Source: an uncultured Bacteroidota bacterium (GTDB taxonomy: Bacteria; Bacteroidota; Bacteroidia; Flavobacteriales; Flavobacteriaceae). Taken from it: DNA of 64,000 nt. How positions within the stretch are numbered: position 1 is the stretch's first letter; every line of letters begins with the position of its first letter. Below the pieces are notes generated by a model that did no database searches, was not told the origin of the DNA, and saw nothing but the letters and a program-made list of their open reading frames with translations. Positions 47,767 through 58,131 of this stretch are shown here, in pieces. Location: positions 102,972-166,971 of the forward strand of contig CABXVR010000001.1 of the NCBI GenBank assembly GCA_902515565.1, written 5' to 3'. A program made the translations under genes and the position numbers.

Positions 47767-50202
47767 TTAGATTCTTTTCTTTTTAAATCTATTATAATCT
47801 AAGAAATAGTTTATTCTTATTGAAAATTGGTGACCTATGTCTTTACCAAATAAGTTATCTAAACTTTCGGTGTATGAAATTAATGATTGATCATCATTAC
47901 TATAAATCTGATTTCTATACAAAATTGTTGCTGAGCTTCCTGGTGCAAACCTCCAATTATATGATAAATCTAAATTCCAAATATTAAAGTTTGCATTAGG
48001 GTTTTCATTAAATGGATAATTTACTATCGGATTCCCTATTCCATTATCTTGTAGATTATAGTATCTCTTGTAATTAACACTACTCCAGTAATTTCTGAAC
48101 TCAAGAGCAATCTCTTTATATGAGTCAATATTGTAAACCATATCAAATACTGCCTGGTTTATTTTTACATCCCTAATTCCAATAATTACTTCTGAGCTCT
48201 CATTTCCTGCGTAACCTAAATCATCATCTTCTTTAGATATTCCTACTCCTATACTAGTATTTAGCCTTTCTGATATTTTGTAATTCAAACCTGCAGCAAA
48301 TCCGATTTTTTTATTTTCTTCTCCATAAAATTCATCTATACTTTTAGTAGTGTTTAATTCAACGGCGTAAACAAAATCTTTTGTATTATCTGAATCTAGA
48401 TCGTAACGCAGACTAAATTCTTTTGGTTTTAATACAAATAACCCATCAACTCTTGGCTCAAAAAAATCTTTATTTAATGTTCTCAGTTCTAATTCTAATC
48501 TGTTTTTAAACAGTTTATTTGTTTCAAAAAACAACTCTGCCTCATAATTGTTGTTTCTTTTAATTGACGGGGTATATCTCCTACCGTGTCTTACAGATAA
48601 TTTAAACTCAAATTGATTAAAATACTTTGTTGGATTAAAAATTTCATATGAAATGTTGGCAAAAATATTTTGATTATTGTACCATCTTGAAATACCCATA
48701 TCGTCCTGATTATAGTTCTCGTCTGTAGTCCAAACCCCAGTCATCCATCTGAAATTACCCTTAGTTTTGTTAATTTTAAAAGTTGATTTGTAACCATCAA
48801 TTGAATTTCCATTTTCTTTAATGTCACTTCTCAGTATAGACCCTTCGATTCTATAATTATTCTTTTTTGTTCTATAGTCTAAATTTAAGGTAGAAACTAT
48901 AGCATTTCTAAAATTTGAATTACGTTTTACACTTGTATTTAAAAATGTAATTGAAGAATTATTTTTAAGTTGCTGATCTAAAACAACTATATTATAGTTT
49001 GTTAAGGGCTCAAGGGTAACTTCTCTTTGATTTTGTGTTATTGAATCTTGAAGTATAGCTGTTGTTTTTTTTGTTATTGCATTAAAGAAACCAATACCTA
49101 ATTTATTATCAGTTCTTCCAGACACCTTGATTGCGTTGATAAGGTCTATAGAGTTATCCGAACTTAATACAGATTCATTTTCTTGTAAATAATCTTCTGG
49201 ATCGACATCTAAATCTCCTCCAATTCTTCTGCTATAAAATACACCTCCTCGGTCAAAAAGTTCAGTTCCCTCTGTAAAAAAAGCTCTTTTCTCATCAAAT
49301 TGTTGCTCAAACGGACTCAAGTTCAATTCTACATCATCAAATTTAACTTGTCCAAAGTCTGGAATTAATGTTGCATCTAGAGTAAAGGCCTCATTAATTC
49401 CATATTTTATGTCCATACCAGCTGAAAATCCAGTCCCTGTATTGCCTTTGTATAATTCTGAGTTAACTTGACTGTAGGGGTAAAAGAATAATCTTGTTGG
49501 AGGATCTATTTTTTTTATGCCACTGAGAGTACCTAAATATTCACCGTATGATCCAACCGATCTATCTACATAATTCCATGTATATATTTCATTAAGGTTA
49601 AAAATTCGTCTGTAAAAATTTAATCCCCAAGTTTGAATTTCTTTTTTGGGGAATCTTAGTGCACTGTATGGAATTTTAAATTCCGCATACCATCCATTAT
49701 CATCTTTAGAAACCTTCGCATCAAAAACTGCATCAAAATTTGAATCCCCTTCATCATACTCTCTAACAGATTTCATATCTGCTATAGTCCCTGCACTTGT
49801 AACAATAAAGCTTAAAAAATTAATATCATCGTTGTAAGGATTTAAGCTTATTCCAATAAAATCAGTCTTTTTTTCATAAAATTCATCTCTTTGACTGATC
49901 TCACTGGCTATATTTTTACCATCAGGGTCCAGCATTGAAGCTGCGAAATATACGGCTTCGTCATCATAAATAATCTTTACTGTAGTTGGATGAGAACTTC
50001 TTGCTGGACCAATATTTGAAGGTCTTAACATATAAAAGTCAGTATTAGTTTCGGCTGCAACCCAAGCATTATCGTTTAGAATTCCATCTATTACTGGCGC
50101 TTCAGTAACTCGATTTGCAATTGCATTTTTTCTTTCTTGTGAAAAAGCATTAAAATTTGCACATATAAATAGTGCTATTATTATAAAAAATCTAATATTC
50201 AT
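47767..50202 (-). CDS. CBM9-like/DUF5916 outer-membrane protein
   Basis: About 811 aa from the ATG at 50202 (MNIRFFIIIALFICANFNAFSQ, a clean signal peptide); an ATG five codons further upstream (50217) is less likely. Residues about 25-200 form the carbohydrate-binding-module-9-like domain (APVIDGILNDNAWVAAETNT, GWYAEFKIPYSALRFP). The rest is DUF5916, an outer-membrane barrel (SPFEQQFDEKRAFFTEG, GGVFYSRRIGG, many aromatic strands). The family occurs widely in Flavobacteriia, sometimes with PULs, and its transport or enzymatic role is not known. It is divergent from an NTF2-like lipoprotein gene. Confidence 0.85.
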   Translation of the reverse strand: MNIRFFIIIALFICANFNAFSQERKNAIANRVTEAPVIDGILNDNAWVAAETNTDFYMLRPSNIGPARSSHPTTVKIIYDDEAVYFAASMLDPDGKNIASEISQRDEFYEKKTDFIGISLNPYNDDINFLSFIVTSAGTIADMKSVREYDEGDSNFDAVFDAKVSKDDNGWYAEFKIPYSALRFPKKEIQTWGLNFYRRIFNLNEIYTWNYVDRSVGSYGEYLGTLSGIKKIDPPTRLFFYPYSQVNSELYKGNTGTGFSAGMDIKYGINEAFTLDATLIPDFGQVKFDDVELNLSPFEQQFDEKRAFFTEGTELFDRGGVFYSRRIGGDLDVDPEDYLQENESVLSSDNSIDLINAIKVSGRTDNKLGIGFFNAITKKTTAILQDSITQNQREVTLEPLTNYNIVVLDQQLKNNSSITFLNTSVKRNSNFRNAIVSTLNLDYRTKKNNYRIEGSILRSDIKENGNSIDGYKSTFKINKTKGNFRWMTGVWTTDENYNQDDMGISRWYNNQNIFANISYEIFNPTKYFNQFEFKLSVRHGRRYTPSIKRNNNYEAELFFETNKLFKNRLELELRTLNKDFFEPRVDGLFVLKPKEFSLRYDLDSDNTKDFVYAVELNTTKSIDEFYGEENKKIGFAAGLNYKISERLNTSIGVGISKEDDDLGYAGNESSEVIIGIRDVKINQAVFDMVYNIDSYKEIALEFRNYWSSVNYKRYYNLQDNGIGNPIVNYPFNENPNANFNIWNLDLSYNWRFAPGSSATILYRNQIYSNDDQSLISYTESLDNLFGKDIGHQFSIRINYFLDYNRFKKKRI

Positions 50203-50304
50203 TATCCTAAATTCCATACAAATATCTCTAAATAAAACTTTTGTATATCTAATTTTATGTTAAAAATTAACTAAATTTATAATTAATCAAAACAAAATAT
50301 AATT

Positions 50305-50799
50305 ATGAAAAATTTCATTTATGTTACATTTTTATCGATTGTAGCATTTTCTTGTAACCCAAATCAAGATGCAATGAAGACTTTTGAAGAAAACACAAAA
50401 ACAATGGACATTCTTTTTGAAAGTTTTGCTAATGAATCTGTAGACTATTCTAAGTTTGCTGATGATGTGGTTTTTAAAGGTACTTTAGTTGGTGCTAAAG
50501 ACTCATTATCGTTAGATGAAATAAAAGCAATACATAAAGAGCTTTTTGCTAAATACGATTTTAAGTATATGGCACCTATGAAATATTTAACAGGGGTTAA
50601 TGCTGAGACTGGTGTAACAGATGGTTCTGTAAGAATGTATTATGACCAGGAAGTAACTCTTACTGCTACTGATTCAAATGAAGCAAAATCTGTTATTGTT
50701 TCTATTTATGAATCATTTGACTTTAACGAAGAAGGAAAAGTTACTTATGTCCAATGGTATTGTGACTGGACAGGCTCTTTAGCTTATTTGGAAGAGTAA
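50305..50799 (+). CDS. NTF2/SnoaL-like lipoprotein
   Basis: A 164-aa protein with lipoprotein signal MKNFIYVTFLSIVAFSC (Cys17). The mature part has an NTF2-like pattern: KTMDILFESFANESVDYSKF, ADDVVFKGTLVGAKDSLSLD, SVRMYYDQEVTLTATDS, SIYESFDFNEEGKVTYVQWY. It is probably a ligand-binding or accessory protein, with no enzyme function claimed. It is followed by a strong terminator and so forms a single-gene transcript, divergent from DUF5916. Confidence 0.75.
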   Translation: MKNFIYVTFLSIVAFSCNPNQDAMKTFEENTKTMDILFESFANESVDYSKFADDVVFKGTLVGAKDSLSLDEIKAIHKELFAKYDFKYMAPMKYLTGVNAETGVTDGSVRMYYDQEVTLTATDSNEAKSVIVSIYESFDFNEEGKVTYVQWYCDWTGSLAYLEE

Positions 50800-50818
50800 T
50801 TTCATTATTTTATTATAA

Positions 50819-50851
50819 AAAAAGTCCAAACAATTTGTTTGGACTTTTTTG
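50819..50851 (+). terminator. Bidirectional Rho-independent terminator
   Basis: AAAGTCCAAACA / TGTTTGGACTTT (50821-50847) with loop ATT forms a 12-bp stem flanked by A's and T's. It separates the NTF2-like gene from the convergent acylase gene and could serve both. Confidence 0.92.
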
Positions 50852-50871
50852 TTTATGACAATACAACAATG

Positions 50872-52926
50872 CTATTTAGGATTATAGACTCTAACTCCTC
50901 TATTATAAACTTCTTTTTTATTTAAACTCATTTTTTTAGTTTTAAACTTTGAGTAAAGATCCATTTGATCGTTATAGTGCTTTGAATTTGGATTATCACT
51001 AGCTCCATAAGAAATAATAGTTTCTATTTCTACTTTATCATCTTTAAATTTAACTAGTGAGATATAGGATTCTCCATGTGTAATTTTAATTTTTCCATCT
51101 TTGTATTTAGTACCTTTCATTGCTGTTATTACATCAGGCAATCCAAAAATTCCAATTTCTTTATTGCCTCTGACAAGTTTTTGAAAATCACCTAATTTTA
51201 TATTAACAGAACCAAAATGTTCAAGCAAATGGTTTTTAGTTTGTGTAATTAGATCTATTATTTCAATTTTGTCAAATATTTTTTTATGTTTTATGCCTTT
51301 GAAATTATTTATTAGTGTGTAGTATAAAACTGCATAATTAGCTGCTCCTACAGAGTTGGAGTCTGTTGCCATATCCCAGTTTTGTATATTCAGTATTACG
51401 TCGGATAATTTTGGGTAGTTTAATGGGTTTATTTCCCAAAGAACATTAATATCAAGAAAATTATAATTTAAAGGCTTAGGAAGTTTATTGTCATATTTAA
51501 TTTGCTTAAATGTGTTATAGTCTATAGTGTCAAATGAATTTATTAAATTTCTAATTCTAGTGCTTCTGTTATTATCATACGTCTCATAATTCATTGTCTT
51601 TGAATAATTTTTTTCTTTTGGATTTTCAGAACTTCCGGTAGATTTAAAAGGGGAATGATTTGCATTATATATAAATCCAGATTTCGGGTTAATAACTTGA
51701 GGAAGGTCTTTTATGTCGTAGTATTCATCCCATAAGTTTTCTCCTTTACTCCCGTCTACTATTTTAGTCCAATCGTTTTGTTCATTTCTAATTGGAATTA
51801 TTCCATTTGATATATAAAAAATAGTATCATTTTTATCTGCATAACCAATATTATAACCAGGGATAGATTTCATGTTTAATATATCGTAAAACTCGTTAAA
51901 TGATGTTGCTTTATTCATTCTCCACCATTGCTCTAGTGCTTTAATGTTATATAGACTTGGCGTTCTAACAGAATAGTATCCGGATTTATTTTTTAAGGTT
52001 GGACCGAAAATACTTTTGTAATAAGTTTTTTTGATACCTATATTTATTCCGAGTATTCTATATTTTAATTTTGCTTTGTATTTTTTTAGTTTATGCTCCT
52101 TATTATCAACTAAATATATATTCTTTTTAGAGTTATGCATTTTTAACTTAAACAAATCTGCTTTATCTGGATAATTAACTGTATGTGTCCATGCTAAATG
52201 TTCGTTAACACCTGTTAAAATACAAGGCGCTCCAGCAAATGTAGCTCCAAGAATATTTGTGCCTTCTTCACTATTTAAATGAACCTCATACCATGAGTTT
52301 GGCCCGTCTAATGGTTGATGAGTATTTATTGCAAGGTATGTTTCTCCATTTTTTGTCTTATTGTTATTAAAGGCAAAAGTGTTAGAACCTTGAATTTCAT
52401 CGTTTATTCCCAGGTTAGATAAATCAACAGTATTATTAGAAATTATTTTACTTACCAATTGATCAGCACCATTAGAAATGAATAGTTGTAAAAAGGAGTA
52501 ATTCAACATCTTTTTTGGTGTAATTGGGAATAAATCTTTAACTAGGACCTCTTCTGGGTGTAGTTCGGCATATCTGTTAATTCCCTGGCTATATCCTTCT
52601 AGAATTTTTATAAAATCATCCGACAAAGTATGGAATAGCTCATCTACTGTTTTTTTAGACTCTATAAACTGAGTTAAAAAATCTACAATTATTCCGCCAT
52701 TAGCTAAATAGCTACTTAGTAATTGATTCCCGGCTAAATAGGCTTTTTGAATCGTCATAAAATCATCTTCACTATGAACCCACGCTAGTCCATAAGCCGT
52801 ATCAGCATCAGTCCTACCATAAATGTGTGGAACCCCAAAGGCATCTCTTACTATTTCGATATTAGTAGGCTTTATTTGACCATAAGACAAAGCCATGGTA
52901 AAAAACAATAATATAATCTTATACAT
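50872..52926 (-). CDS. Penicillin-acylase-family (Ntn-hydrolase) amidase
   Basis: A 684-aa exported precursor (signal MYKIILLFFTMALSYG). The family is processed autocatalytically: Gly180 precedes the catalytic Ser181 in EIQGSNTFAFNNNK, giving an alpha chain before and a beta chain after. RDAFGVPHIYGRTDADTAYG at the start and LTGVNEHLAWTHTVNYPDKADLF in the beta chain are typical; Asn191-type residues of the oxyanion region fall in the right area. The family includes penicillin and acyl-homoserine-lactone acylases, but specificity is not readable. Its start overlaps the addB-like gene by 8 bp, so they are probably co-translated. Confidence 0.92.
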   Translation of the reverse strand: MYKIILLFFTMALSYGQIKPTNIEIVRDAFGVPHIYGRTDADTAYGLAWVHSEDDFMTIQKAYLAGNQLLSSYLANGGIIVDFLTQFIESKKTVDELFHTLSDDFIKILEGYSQGINRYAELHPEEVLVKDLFPITPKKMLNYSFLQLFISNGADQLVSKIISNNTVDLSNLGINDEIQGSNTFAFNNNKTKNGETYLAINTHQPLDGPNSWYEVHLNSEEGTNILGATFAGAPCILTGVNEHLAWTHTVNYPDKADLFKLKMHNSKKNIYLVDNKEHKLKKYKAKLKYRILGINIGIKKTYYKSIFGPTLKNKSGYYSVRTPSLYNIKALEQWWRMNKATSFNEFYDILNMKSIPGYNIGYADKNDTIFYISNGIIPIRNEQNDWTKIVDGSKGENLWDEYYDIKDLPQVINPKSGFIYNANHSPFKSTGSSENPKEKNYSKTMNYETYDNNRSTRIRNLINSFDTIDYNTFKQIKYDNKLPKPLNYNFLDINVLWEINPLNYPKLSDVILNIQNWDMATDSNSVGAANYAVLYYTLINNFKGIKHKKIFDKIEIIDLITQTKNHLLEHFGSVNIKLGDFQKLVRGNKEIGIFGLPDVITAMKGTKYKDGKIKITHGESYISLVKFKDDKVEIETIISYGASDNPNSKHYNDQMDLYSKFKTKKMSLNKKEVYNRGVRVYNPK

Positions 52927-55675
52927 AATTTTTTTTTGGTAATTTTTTTTCTACAAAACTTATATTTGAATCCATGATTTCTGCTAAAATATTCTCTAAT
53001 AATATTTTGTAGTTTTTTAGAATATCATCACTTATTATTGATGTATTATCAAACCTTGTACCAAAGTTGAACTTTAGTAAACCAGATTTTAAATTTTTAA
53101 AAGATATTATACCAACTTCTATTGGTAAATTTTGATTACTGACCATATTGTAAGCATATGCATAAAATAGTAATTGAAACCAATTTTTAATCTTATCGTG
53201 ATCCATTTCTAGATCTCCCCAATTTGAAAGATTTAATTCTCTTTTCTCTATTTTTTTTCCGGTCTTATAATCTATGATTCTTAGCTTGCCATTTAAATTA
53301 TCAATTCTATCAATTTGCCCCTTTAGATTAATTTCTCCTTTAAACTTTTCACTTTGAAATTTTACCTTAAAATCTTCCTCTATTGCAATAATTTGAATGC
53401 TATCTCCTTTATTTATAGATTCAATTTCAATTTTAATAAAATCAGAAATATATTTTTTAGCAACTTCTAATACAATTAAGTTTTTTCCACTTTTGAATTG
53501 ACCGTTATTATAGATTATTTTAAATTGTTTCTTTACTATTTTATCCAATTCCTTTAATTGAGCCTTTAAATACTCAACTGAAATAAATTTATTTACCAAA
53601 GGGCTATATATCTCTTTTAATGATTCATGTATTACAGTTCCCAGTGTGTTGGATTCAACAGTTTCTTCAACTTTTATTTCATCAGGTATTTTTAATATTT
53701 TTTTGTAGTAAAAAGTTAATGGCTCTCTAATATATGATAGAATAGATGAAGCAGAGAATCCCTTTTTTGCTAAGTTTTTTAAATCAATTATTATTTCGTT
53801 TGTTTTAGCTATTTCAATTAAATTTTCTTCATTTTTAGGCGTGTATGAATTGATAATTATTTCATTAATTTTATGTATTCCTTCAAACTTAATTTGCCTT
53901 ATAAATCTGCTTTTCTCACCACCTTTTAGCGCATCTACTTCAGTATTATAAATTAAATGTACGTTCTTAGCTCTTTGAATAAGTCTATAAAAGTGATAAG
54001 AGTAGATAGCGTCTTGTTCTTTGTATGTTGGGATATTATTATCAATTTTTACATCAAATGGAATAAATGAATTTTCAGTATTCCCAGAGGGAAGAACCCC
54101 TTCATTTACAGAACTTATTATAACAGTTTCAAAATCTAAAACTCTAGATTCTAAAAGCCCCATTATTTGAATCTTTGAAAAAGACTCACTATTAAACTTT
54201 AATCTCTCATTTTTTACTATGTCTTGGAATAAATCAAATAAAATAGTAATGGAATTTATAAACTTAAATTTTTTCTTAAGAACAAATAATTCATTGAAAA
54301 TCTCATTAAACCTGTAAAGGTGTTCTACTGTCAAGATTCCATCGTCTTTAATTAACAGACTATTTCTAATTTGTGTTATTAATTCTTTGGAATTTGATAT
54401 TGCTATATCAACATTGTTAGACCAACTTTTAAATAATAGTTTTATTAAATCTTTATTCACTTTTGTCTTGCTGATCAAAAATTCTAAATTAATATTTACA
54501 ATATTTCCATTATTTATTTCTTCAATAATTAGATCTGAATAATTTACTTCCTCTAAATTAAACAGTGGTTTTATTAATTCGTGGGATAATATCGATATTA
54601 CATCTTTGTAATAATAAGTAGTTTTTGCTTTTGTATGTAACCTAAATAGTTTATAAAATAGAGAGCTAACTGAACTAGAAAAAAGTGGAAATCCCATTGT
54701 TATGTTAACCCCTTCTATTCCTTTAGGTAATGAACTTAACATTGGAATTAATAAGGACTCATCACCAAGAACTATAGCTGTTTTTCCTTGTTTTCCAATA
54801 TTTTTTTTTATGATTTCGCCAATATATTTTACCTGTCCAATATTTTTTGATATACCAATTGCATTAATATTTTTTTTGCAAGAATAGTTATCATTAATCC
54901 AATTTATTTCCTTGTTTTTGTAGTAAGTCCAATTGCTTCTATATTGATTTATGAAAAATGCTGAATTATTAAAAGTTGAATTTATGGAGATCTTATCTAT
55001 ATCCCAATAAATTTTAGCTAATCCTGTTTTTAAGAACTCCTGAATAACTAAAGATTCAATTTTGTTTAACGCATTGAACCCGACAAACACATATTTTAGA
55101 TCTGCTTTTTTTTTAATATAATTTTTGACATTACTCAGGGCTTTTTTTTCTAAAATACCCTGGTACCCAGAGTTAATATTCAAAAGATGATTTGAAAATT
55201 CTGTATGGTAACTTTTAATATTACTCCAAAAGTACAAATGTCTTTTTACCAGCTCTGTTGGATTAGAATCTAAAGACCAATGATCCATTTCTTTAACCGC
55301 CTTCAAATAGTCAAATACTCGATTTGGATCCTCTATTTCTTTATCAATTATATTAAAGTCCTGAATTAATATTCTACTCCATTTGATAAAGTCTTCAAAT
55401 TTTTCTTGTTTATCCTTAGGTGTAATATTTAAATAGATTGAATAGAATTCAAATATTAATTCTGTATTTGAGAGTAGTTTTAGTTCTGAGAGTTCTTCGA
55501 TAAAATTTTCAATACTTACAATTTCAGGTGAAAAAATTGTCTTAGAAATTACTTCTGAAAGTGTTTTTTTGAGATGGAACCCAGATCTTTTATTTGGGAG
55601 AATAAAAATGGATTGAGAAAAATCAAAATTTTGATTTTTCAGATCTAAAAGAACTTTCTTTATAAAACTATCCAT
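52919..55675 (-). CDS. AddB-like nuclease of a double-strand-break repair helicase-nuclease
   Basis: A 918-aa protein. The N-terminal half is the non-functional helicase-like AddB fold (IFILPNKRSGFHLKKTLSEV, ETVIISSVNEGVLPSGNTEN), and the C-terminus is a PD-(D/E)XK nuclease of the PDDEXK_1 type (FSASSILSYIREPLTFYYKK, INLKGQIDRIDNL, LRIIDYKTGKKI). The QIDRID and IDYKTGK residues form the metal site. The Cys cluster of AddB iron-sulphur proteins is not seen. Together with the AddA-like protein at 58132-61260 it should resect DNA ends for RecA loading. The two genes are separated by the OmpA-type pair, though all are on the same strand. Confidence 0.9.
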   Translation of the reverse strand: MDSFIKKVLLDLKNQNFDFSQSIFILPNKRSGFHLKKTLSEVISKTIFSPEIVSIENFIEELSELKLLSNTELIFEFYSIYLNITPKDKQEKFEDFIKWSRILIQDFNIIDKEIEDPNRVFDYLKAVKEMDHWSLDSNPTELVKRHLYFWSNIKSYHTEFSNHLLNINSGYQGILEKKALSNVKNYIKKKADLKYVFVGFNALNKIESLVIQEFLKTGLAKIYWDIDKISINSTFNNSAFFINQYRSNWTYYKNKEINWINDNYSCKKNINAIGISKNIGQVKYIGEIIKKNIGKQGKTAIVLGDESLLIPMLSSLPKGIEGVNITMGFPLFSSSVSSLFYKLFRLHTKAKTTYYYKDVISILSHELIKPLFNLEEVNYSDLIIEEINNGNIVNINLEFLISKTKVNKDLIKLLFKSWSNNVDIAISNSKELITQIRNSLLIKDDGILTVEHLYRFNEIFNELFVLKKKFKFINSITILFDLFQDIVKNERLKFNSESFSKIQIMGLLESRVLDFETVIISSVNEGVLPSGNTENSFIPFDVKIDNNIPTYKEQDAIYSYHFYRLIQRAKNVHLIYNTEVDALKGGEKSRFIRQIKFEGIHKINEIIINSYTPKNEENLIEIAKTNEIIIDLKNLAKKGFSASSILSYIREPLTFYYKKILKIPDEIKVEETVESNTLGTVIHESLKEIYSPLVNKFISVEYLKAQLKELDKIVKKQFKIIYNNGQFKSGKNLIVLEVAKKYISDFIKIEIESINKGDSIQIIAIEEDFKVKFQSEKFKGEINLKGQIDRIDNLNGKLRIIDYKTGKKIEKRELNLSNWGDLEMDHDKIKNWFQLLFYAYAYNMVSNQNLPIEVGIISFKNLKSGLLKFNFGTRFDNTSIISDDILKNYKILLENILAEIMDSNISFVEKKLPKKNYV

Positions 55676-55686
55676 TTTATAAAAAT

Positions 55687-55718
55687 AAAAAACGCTTCTT
55701 AATTAAGAAGCGTTTTTT
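55687..55718. terminator. Perfect-palindrome terminator after the OmpA gene / before addB
   Basis: AAAAAACGCTTCTTAATT is mirrored exactly, giving a 32-nt perfect inverted repeat with flanking A/T runs. On the minus strand it sits after ompA and just before the addB start, so it ends the ompA transcript and implies a separate addB promoter. Confidence 0.92.
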
Positions 55719-55760
55719 AAATATATAATTTAAAAGAATTTTTTCAAGTAATCTTGTAAA

Positions 55761-57185
55761 TTACTTAACAAGAATAATCTCAACTCTTCTGTTATTAGCT
55801 CTTCCAGCTCTTGTGTCATTTGTATCAATTGGAGCTGATTCACCAAATCCTTTAGCAGTTAATCTTGATGCAGCTACACCACTGTTAGTTAAATAATTTA
55901 CAACAGCATTTGCTCTTTTATCAGATATCTTTTGATTAACTTTTTTAGATCCTTTACTATCACAATGCCCTTCAACTGAAAAGTTAGCTTTAGGGTATGC
56001 CATTAAAATTTCAACAATCGCATCCAATACTGGAGGAGTTCCATCAGTAAATTCTGCAGAGTCAAATGCGAAATTTATTGTTCTTGAGTAATCAACTAAT
56101 TGAGCTAAAGCTTCGTCACTTGGATATATTTCAGGACAGCCATTGTTAGCTACTGAACCTGCTTCAGAAGGGCAGTCATCGTCTTTGTCTAAAACACTAT
56201 CGCCGTCACTATCAGGCCATGGACATCCTCTATTGGCTCTAGGTCCTGCTACATTTGGACAAGTATCTCTTGAGTCAGCAATTCCATCTCCGTCAGAATC
56301 TGGGCAGCCATCTAAAGAAGCTAGTCCTGCTTTATTTGGACATGCATCTTTGTTGTCTGAAACACCATCTCCATCAGAATCTGGGCAACCATCGTACTCT
56401 AGACTTCCAGCTAATAGTGGGCATGTGTCCTCACTATCTTGAATCCCGTCTCCATCAGAATCTGGACAACCATTAAATTCTTTTAATCCTGGAACCTCTG
56501 GACATGTATCATGTTTGTCATAAACACCATCTCCATCTGTATCAGTTCCACCAAATTTTACAGAAAGTCCAACTGAGTATCTCATACTGCCACCCTCGTC
56601 AATTATTGGGTAGGTACCACCTGCATTTACTAATTCATTCATTGCTACCGGATCATTTCCTCTACCATTATCAGAAAGATTTAGCTTATAATCCACTTGA
56701 GCAGTTAAGCCCCATACATCAGAAAACCAGTAATTCATCCCTAAACTTGCATTTGAAGTCATCCAGAATTGTGTATCCATCCATGTTTTACCTAAACCAA
56801 TTCCAAGAAATGGCTCCATTTTTTGCATGTTAAGATCTTCACCTAAACTATACTTAAGCATCAAATCACTTGCAAAATATTTTACGTCATTTATAAATTC
56901 GGCACCATCTGCAAAGTTTGAGATTGAGTTTACCGATCCGCTAAGCCCAAATGAGAAATTATCTCCTAGATATTTAGACAAAGTGAACATAGATAATCCA
57001 CTAGAAACGTTCCAGTTTTCATCTACTGCAAAAAATTCATCGAACTTAGTATTTTCATCTGCATCTAAATCAACAGCATTTATACCAAATGTGAACTGCC
57101 AAGGATTATTGTTGTCCTGAGCATGCATGTTTGTGTAACCAATAGTTACTAAAAGTATTAACAATAGTTTGCTAAAATTTTTCAT
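55761..57185 (-). CDS. OmpA-family protein with beta-barrel and TSP3 calcium repeats
   Basis: A 474-aa outer-membrane protein. Signal peptide [22 protein letters not shown], then an eight-stranded-type barrel (about 28-212; [39 protein letters not shown]), five thrombospondin-type-3 repeats (213-352) and a C-terminal OmpA peptidoglycan-binding domain (about 365-474: [43 protein letters not shown]). It links the outer membrane to peptidoglycan with Ca2+-stabilised spacer repeats. It is a typical abundant porin-like protein of Flavobacteriia. A shortened tandem paralogue lies 231 bp upstream. Confidence 0.95.
   Translation of the reverse strand: MKNFSKLLLILLVTIGYTNMHAQDNNNPWQFTFGINAVDLDADENTKFDEFFAVDENWNVSSGLSMFTLSKYLGDNFSFGLSGSVNSISNFADGAEFINDVKYFASDLMLKYSLGEDLNMQKMEPFLGIGLGKTWMDTQFWMTSNASLGMNYWFSDVWGLTAQVDYKLNLSDNGRGNDPVAMNELVNAGGTYPIIDEGGSMRYSVGLSVKFGGTDTDGDGVYDKHDTCPEVPGLKEFNGCPDSDGDGIQDSEDTCPLLAGSLEYDGCPDSDGDGVSDNKDACPNKAGLASLDGCPDSDGDGIADSRDTCPNVAGPRANRGCPWPDSDGDSVLDKDDDCPSEAGSVANNGCPEIYPSDEALAQLVDYSRTINFAFDSAEFTDGTPPVLDAIVEILMAYPKANFSVEGHCDSKGSKKVNQKISDKRANAVVNYLTNSGVAASRLTAKGFGESAPIDTNDTRAGRANNRRVEIILVK
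56130..56549 (-). repeat. Five TSP3 repeats encoded inside the OmpA gene
   Basis: Residues 213-352 repeat the pattern DxDGDGxxDxxDxCP about every 26-28 residues ([75 protein letters not shown]). The repeats are diverged at the DNA level and not a recent expansion. Confidence 0.95.
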
Positions 57186-57216
57186 AATTTTTTTATTAAG
57201 TTTTTCTTTTATTCTG

Positions 57217-57224
57217 CAAAAATA
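57217..57224 (-). promoter_or_regulatory. Candidate -7 promoter box of the OmpA gene
   Basis: On the minus strand the sequence is TATTTTTG, matching TAnnTTTG, 31 bp before the ompA ATG. The -33 element is not obvious. Confidence 0.4.
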
Positions 57225-57416
57225 TGGTTTTTCCCATAATTATTATCATATAGAACTAAAAAAAAAACACATTTTTTTAAATTTAAAAATAATTTTACAC
57301 AATAAAATCATTAATAACAGATAGTAAAATCAATTTAATGTATAAATTTAAAATAATGTAATATGCAGTAAATCAGTATATTATAATTTTAATTTATCAA
57401 TTTACAAATAGACCTG

Positions 57417-58007
57417 CTACTTATCTTCCCCGCCAAATCTTACAGAGAAACCGAGAGAATATCTCATCGATTCTCCTTTGTCTGGCATTAGTGTATTTCC
57501 TCTTCCATTTTCAGACATGTTAAGTTTGTAATCTACCTGAGCAGTTAATCCCCAAACATCAGAAAACCAGTAATTCATACCAAGACTTGCATTTGAAGTC
57601 ATCCATGATGAAGAATCCATCCATGTTTTACCTATGCCAATTCCAACAAATGGGTCCAATTTTTCTAAACTTAGCACTTCACTTAAACTATATTTAAGCA
57701 TCAAATCACCTGCAAAGTTAGTAGCATCGTTTATAAACTCATCCCCATCAGCAAATTTTGAGATTGAGTTAACAGATCCACTAAGACCAAGTGACATATT
57801 ATCCCCTAAATATTTAGATAAAGTAAACATAGATAACCCACTAGAAACATTCCAGTTTTCATCTACTGCAAAAAATTCATCTGCATTCAAATCAACTGCA
57901 TTTACTCCAAATGAAAACTGCCAAGGGTTGTTCTCATCTTGAGAGTACGTGTTTGTGTAACTAAAAGTTATTAATATAGCTATTAGTAGTTTGCTTAAAT
58001 TTTTCAT
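57417..58007 (-). CDS. Short paralogue of the OmpA-gene barrel domain
   Basis: A 196-aa protein with signal MKNLSKLLIAILITFSYTNTYS. It matches residues 1-212 of the neighbouring OmpA protein over its whole length ([64 protein letters not shown]), but stops as FGGEDK exactly where the TSP3 repeats begin in the longer copy. It lacks the [16 protein letters not shown] loop. It is therefore a free barrel without the periplasmic part, made by tandem duplication with loss of the 3' half. It may have a porin-like role, or be the product of a gene being lost. Confidence 0.85.
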   Translation of the reverse strand: MKNLSKLLIAILITFSYTNTYSQDENNPWQFSFGVNAVDLNADEFFAVDENWNVSSGLSMFTLSKYLGDNMSLGLSGSVNSISKFADGDEFINDATNFAGDLMLKYSLSEVLSLEKLDPFVGIGIGKTWMDSSSWMTSNASLGMNYWFSDVWGLTAQVDYKLNMSENGRGNTLMPDKGESMRYSLGFSVRFGGEDK

Positions 58008-58131
58008 AATAATTTTTTTTATAGTTTATACTTATAAATATATTAAATAATAATGACTTGATTTTTAGCTAGTTACTAAAATCATAATCTATAGTATTAT
58101 TAAATATAGTTTTTTGAATTTACAATGGTAA

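Noticed and set aside
56130..56549. Long open frames on the plus strand opposite the TSP3 repeats
   Set aside because: They arise from the repetitive codon pattern of the OmpA gene on the minus strand; their translations have no domain character.
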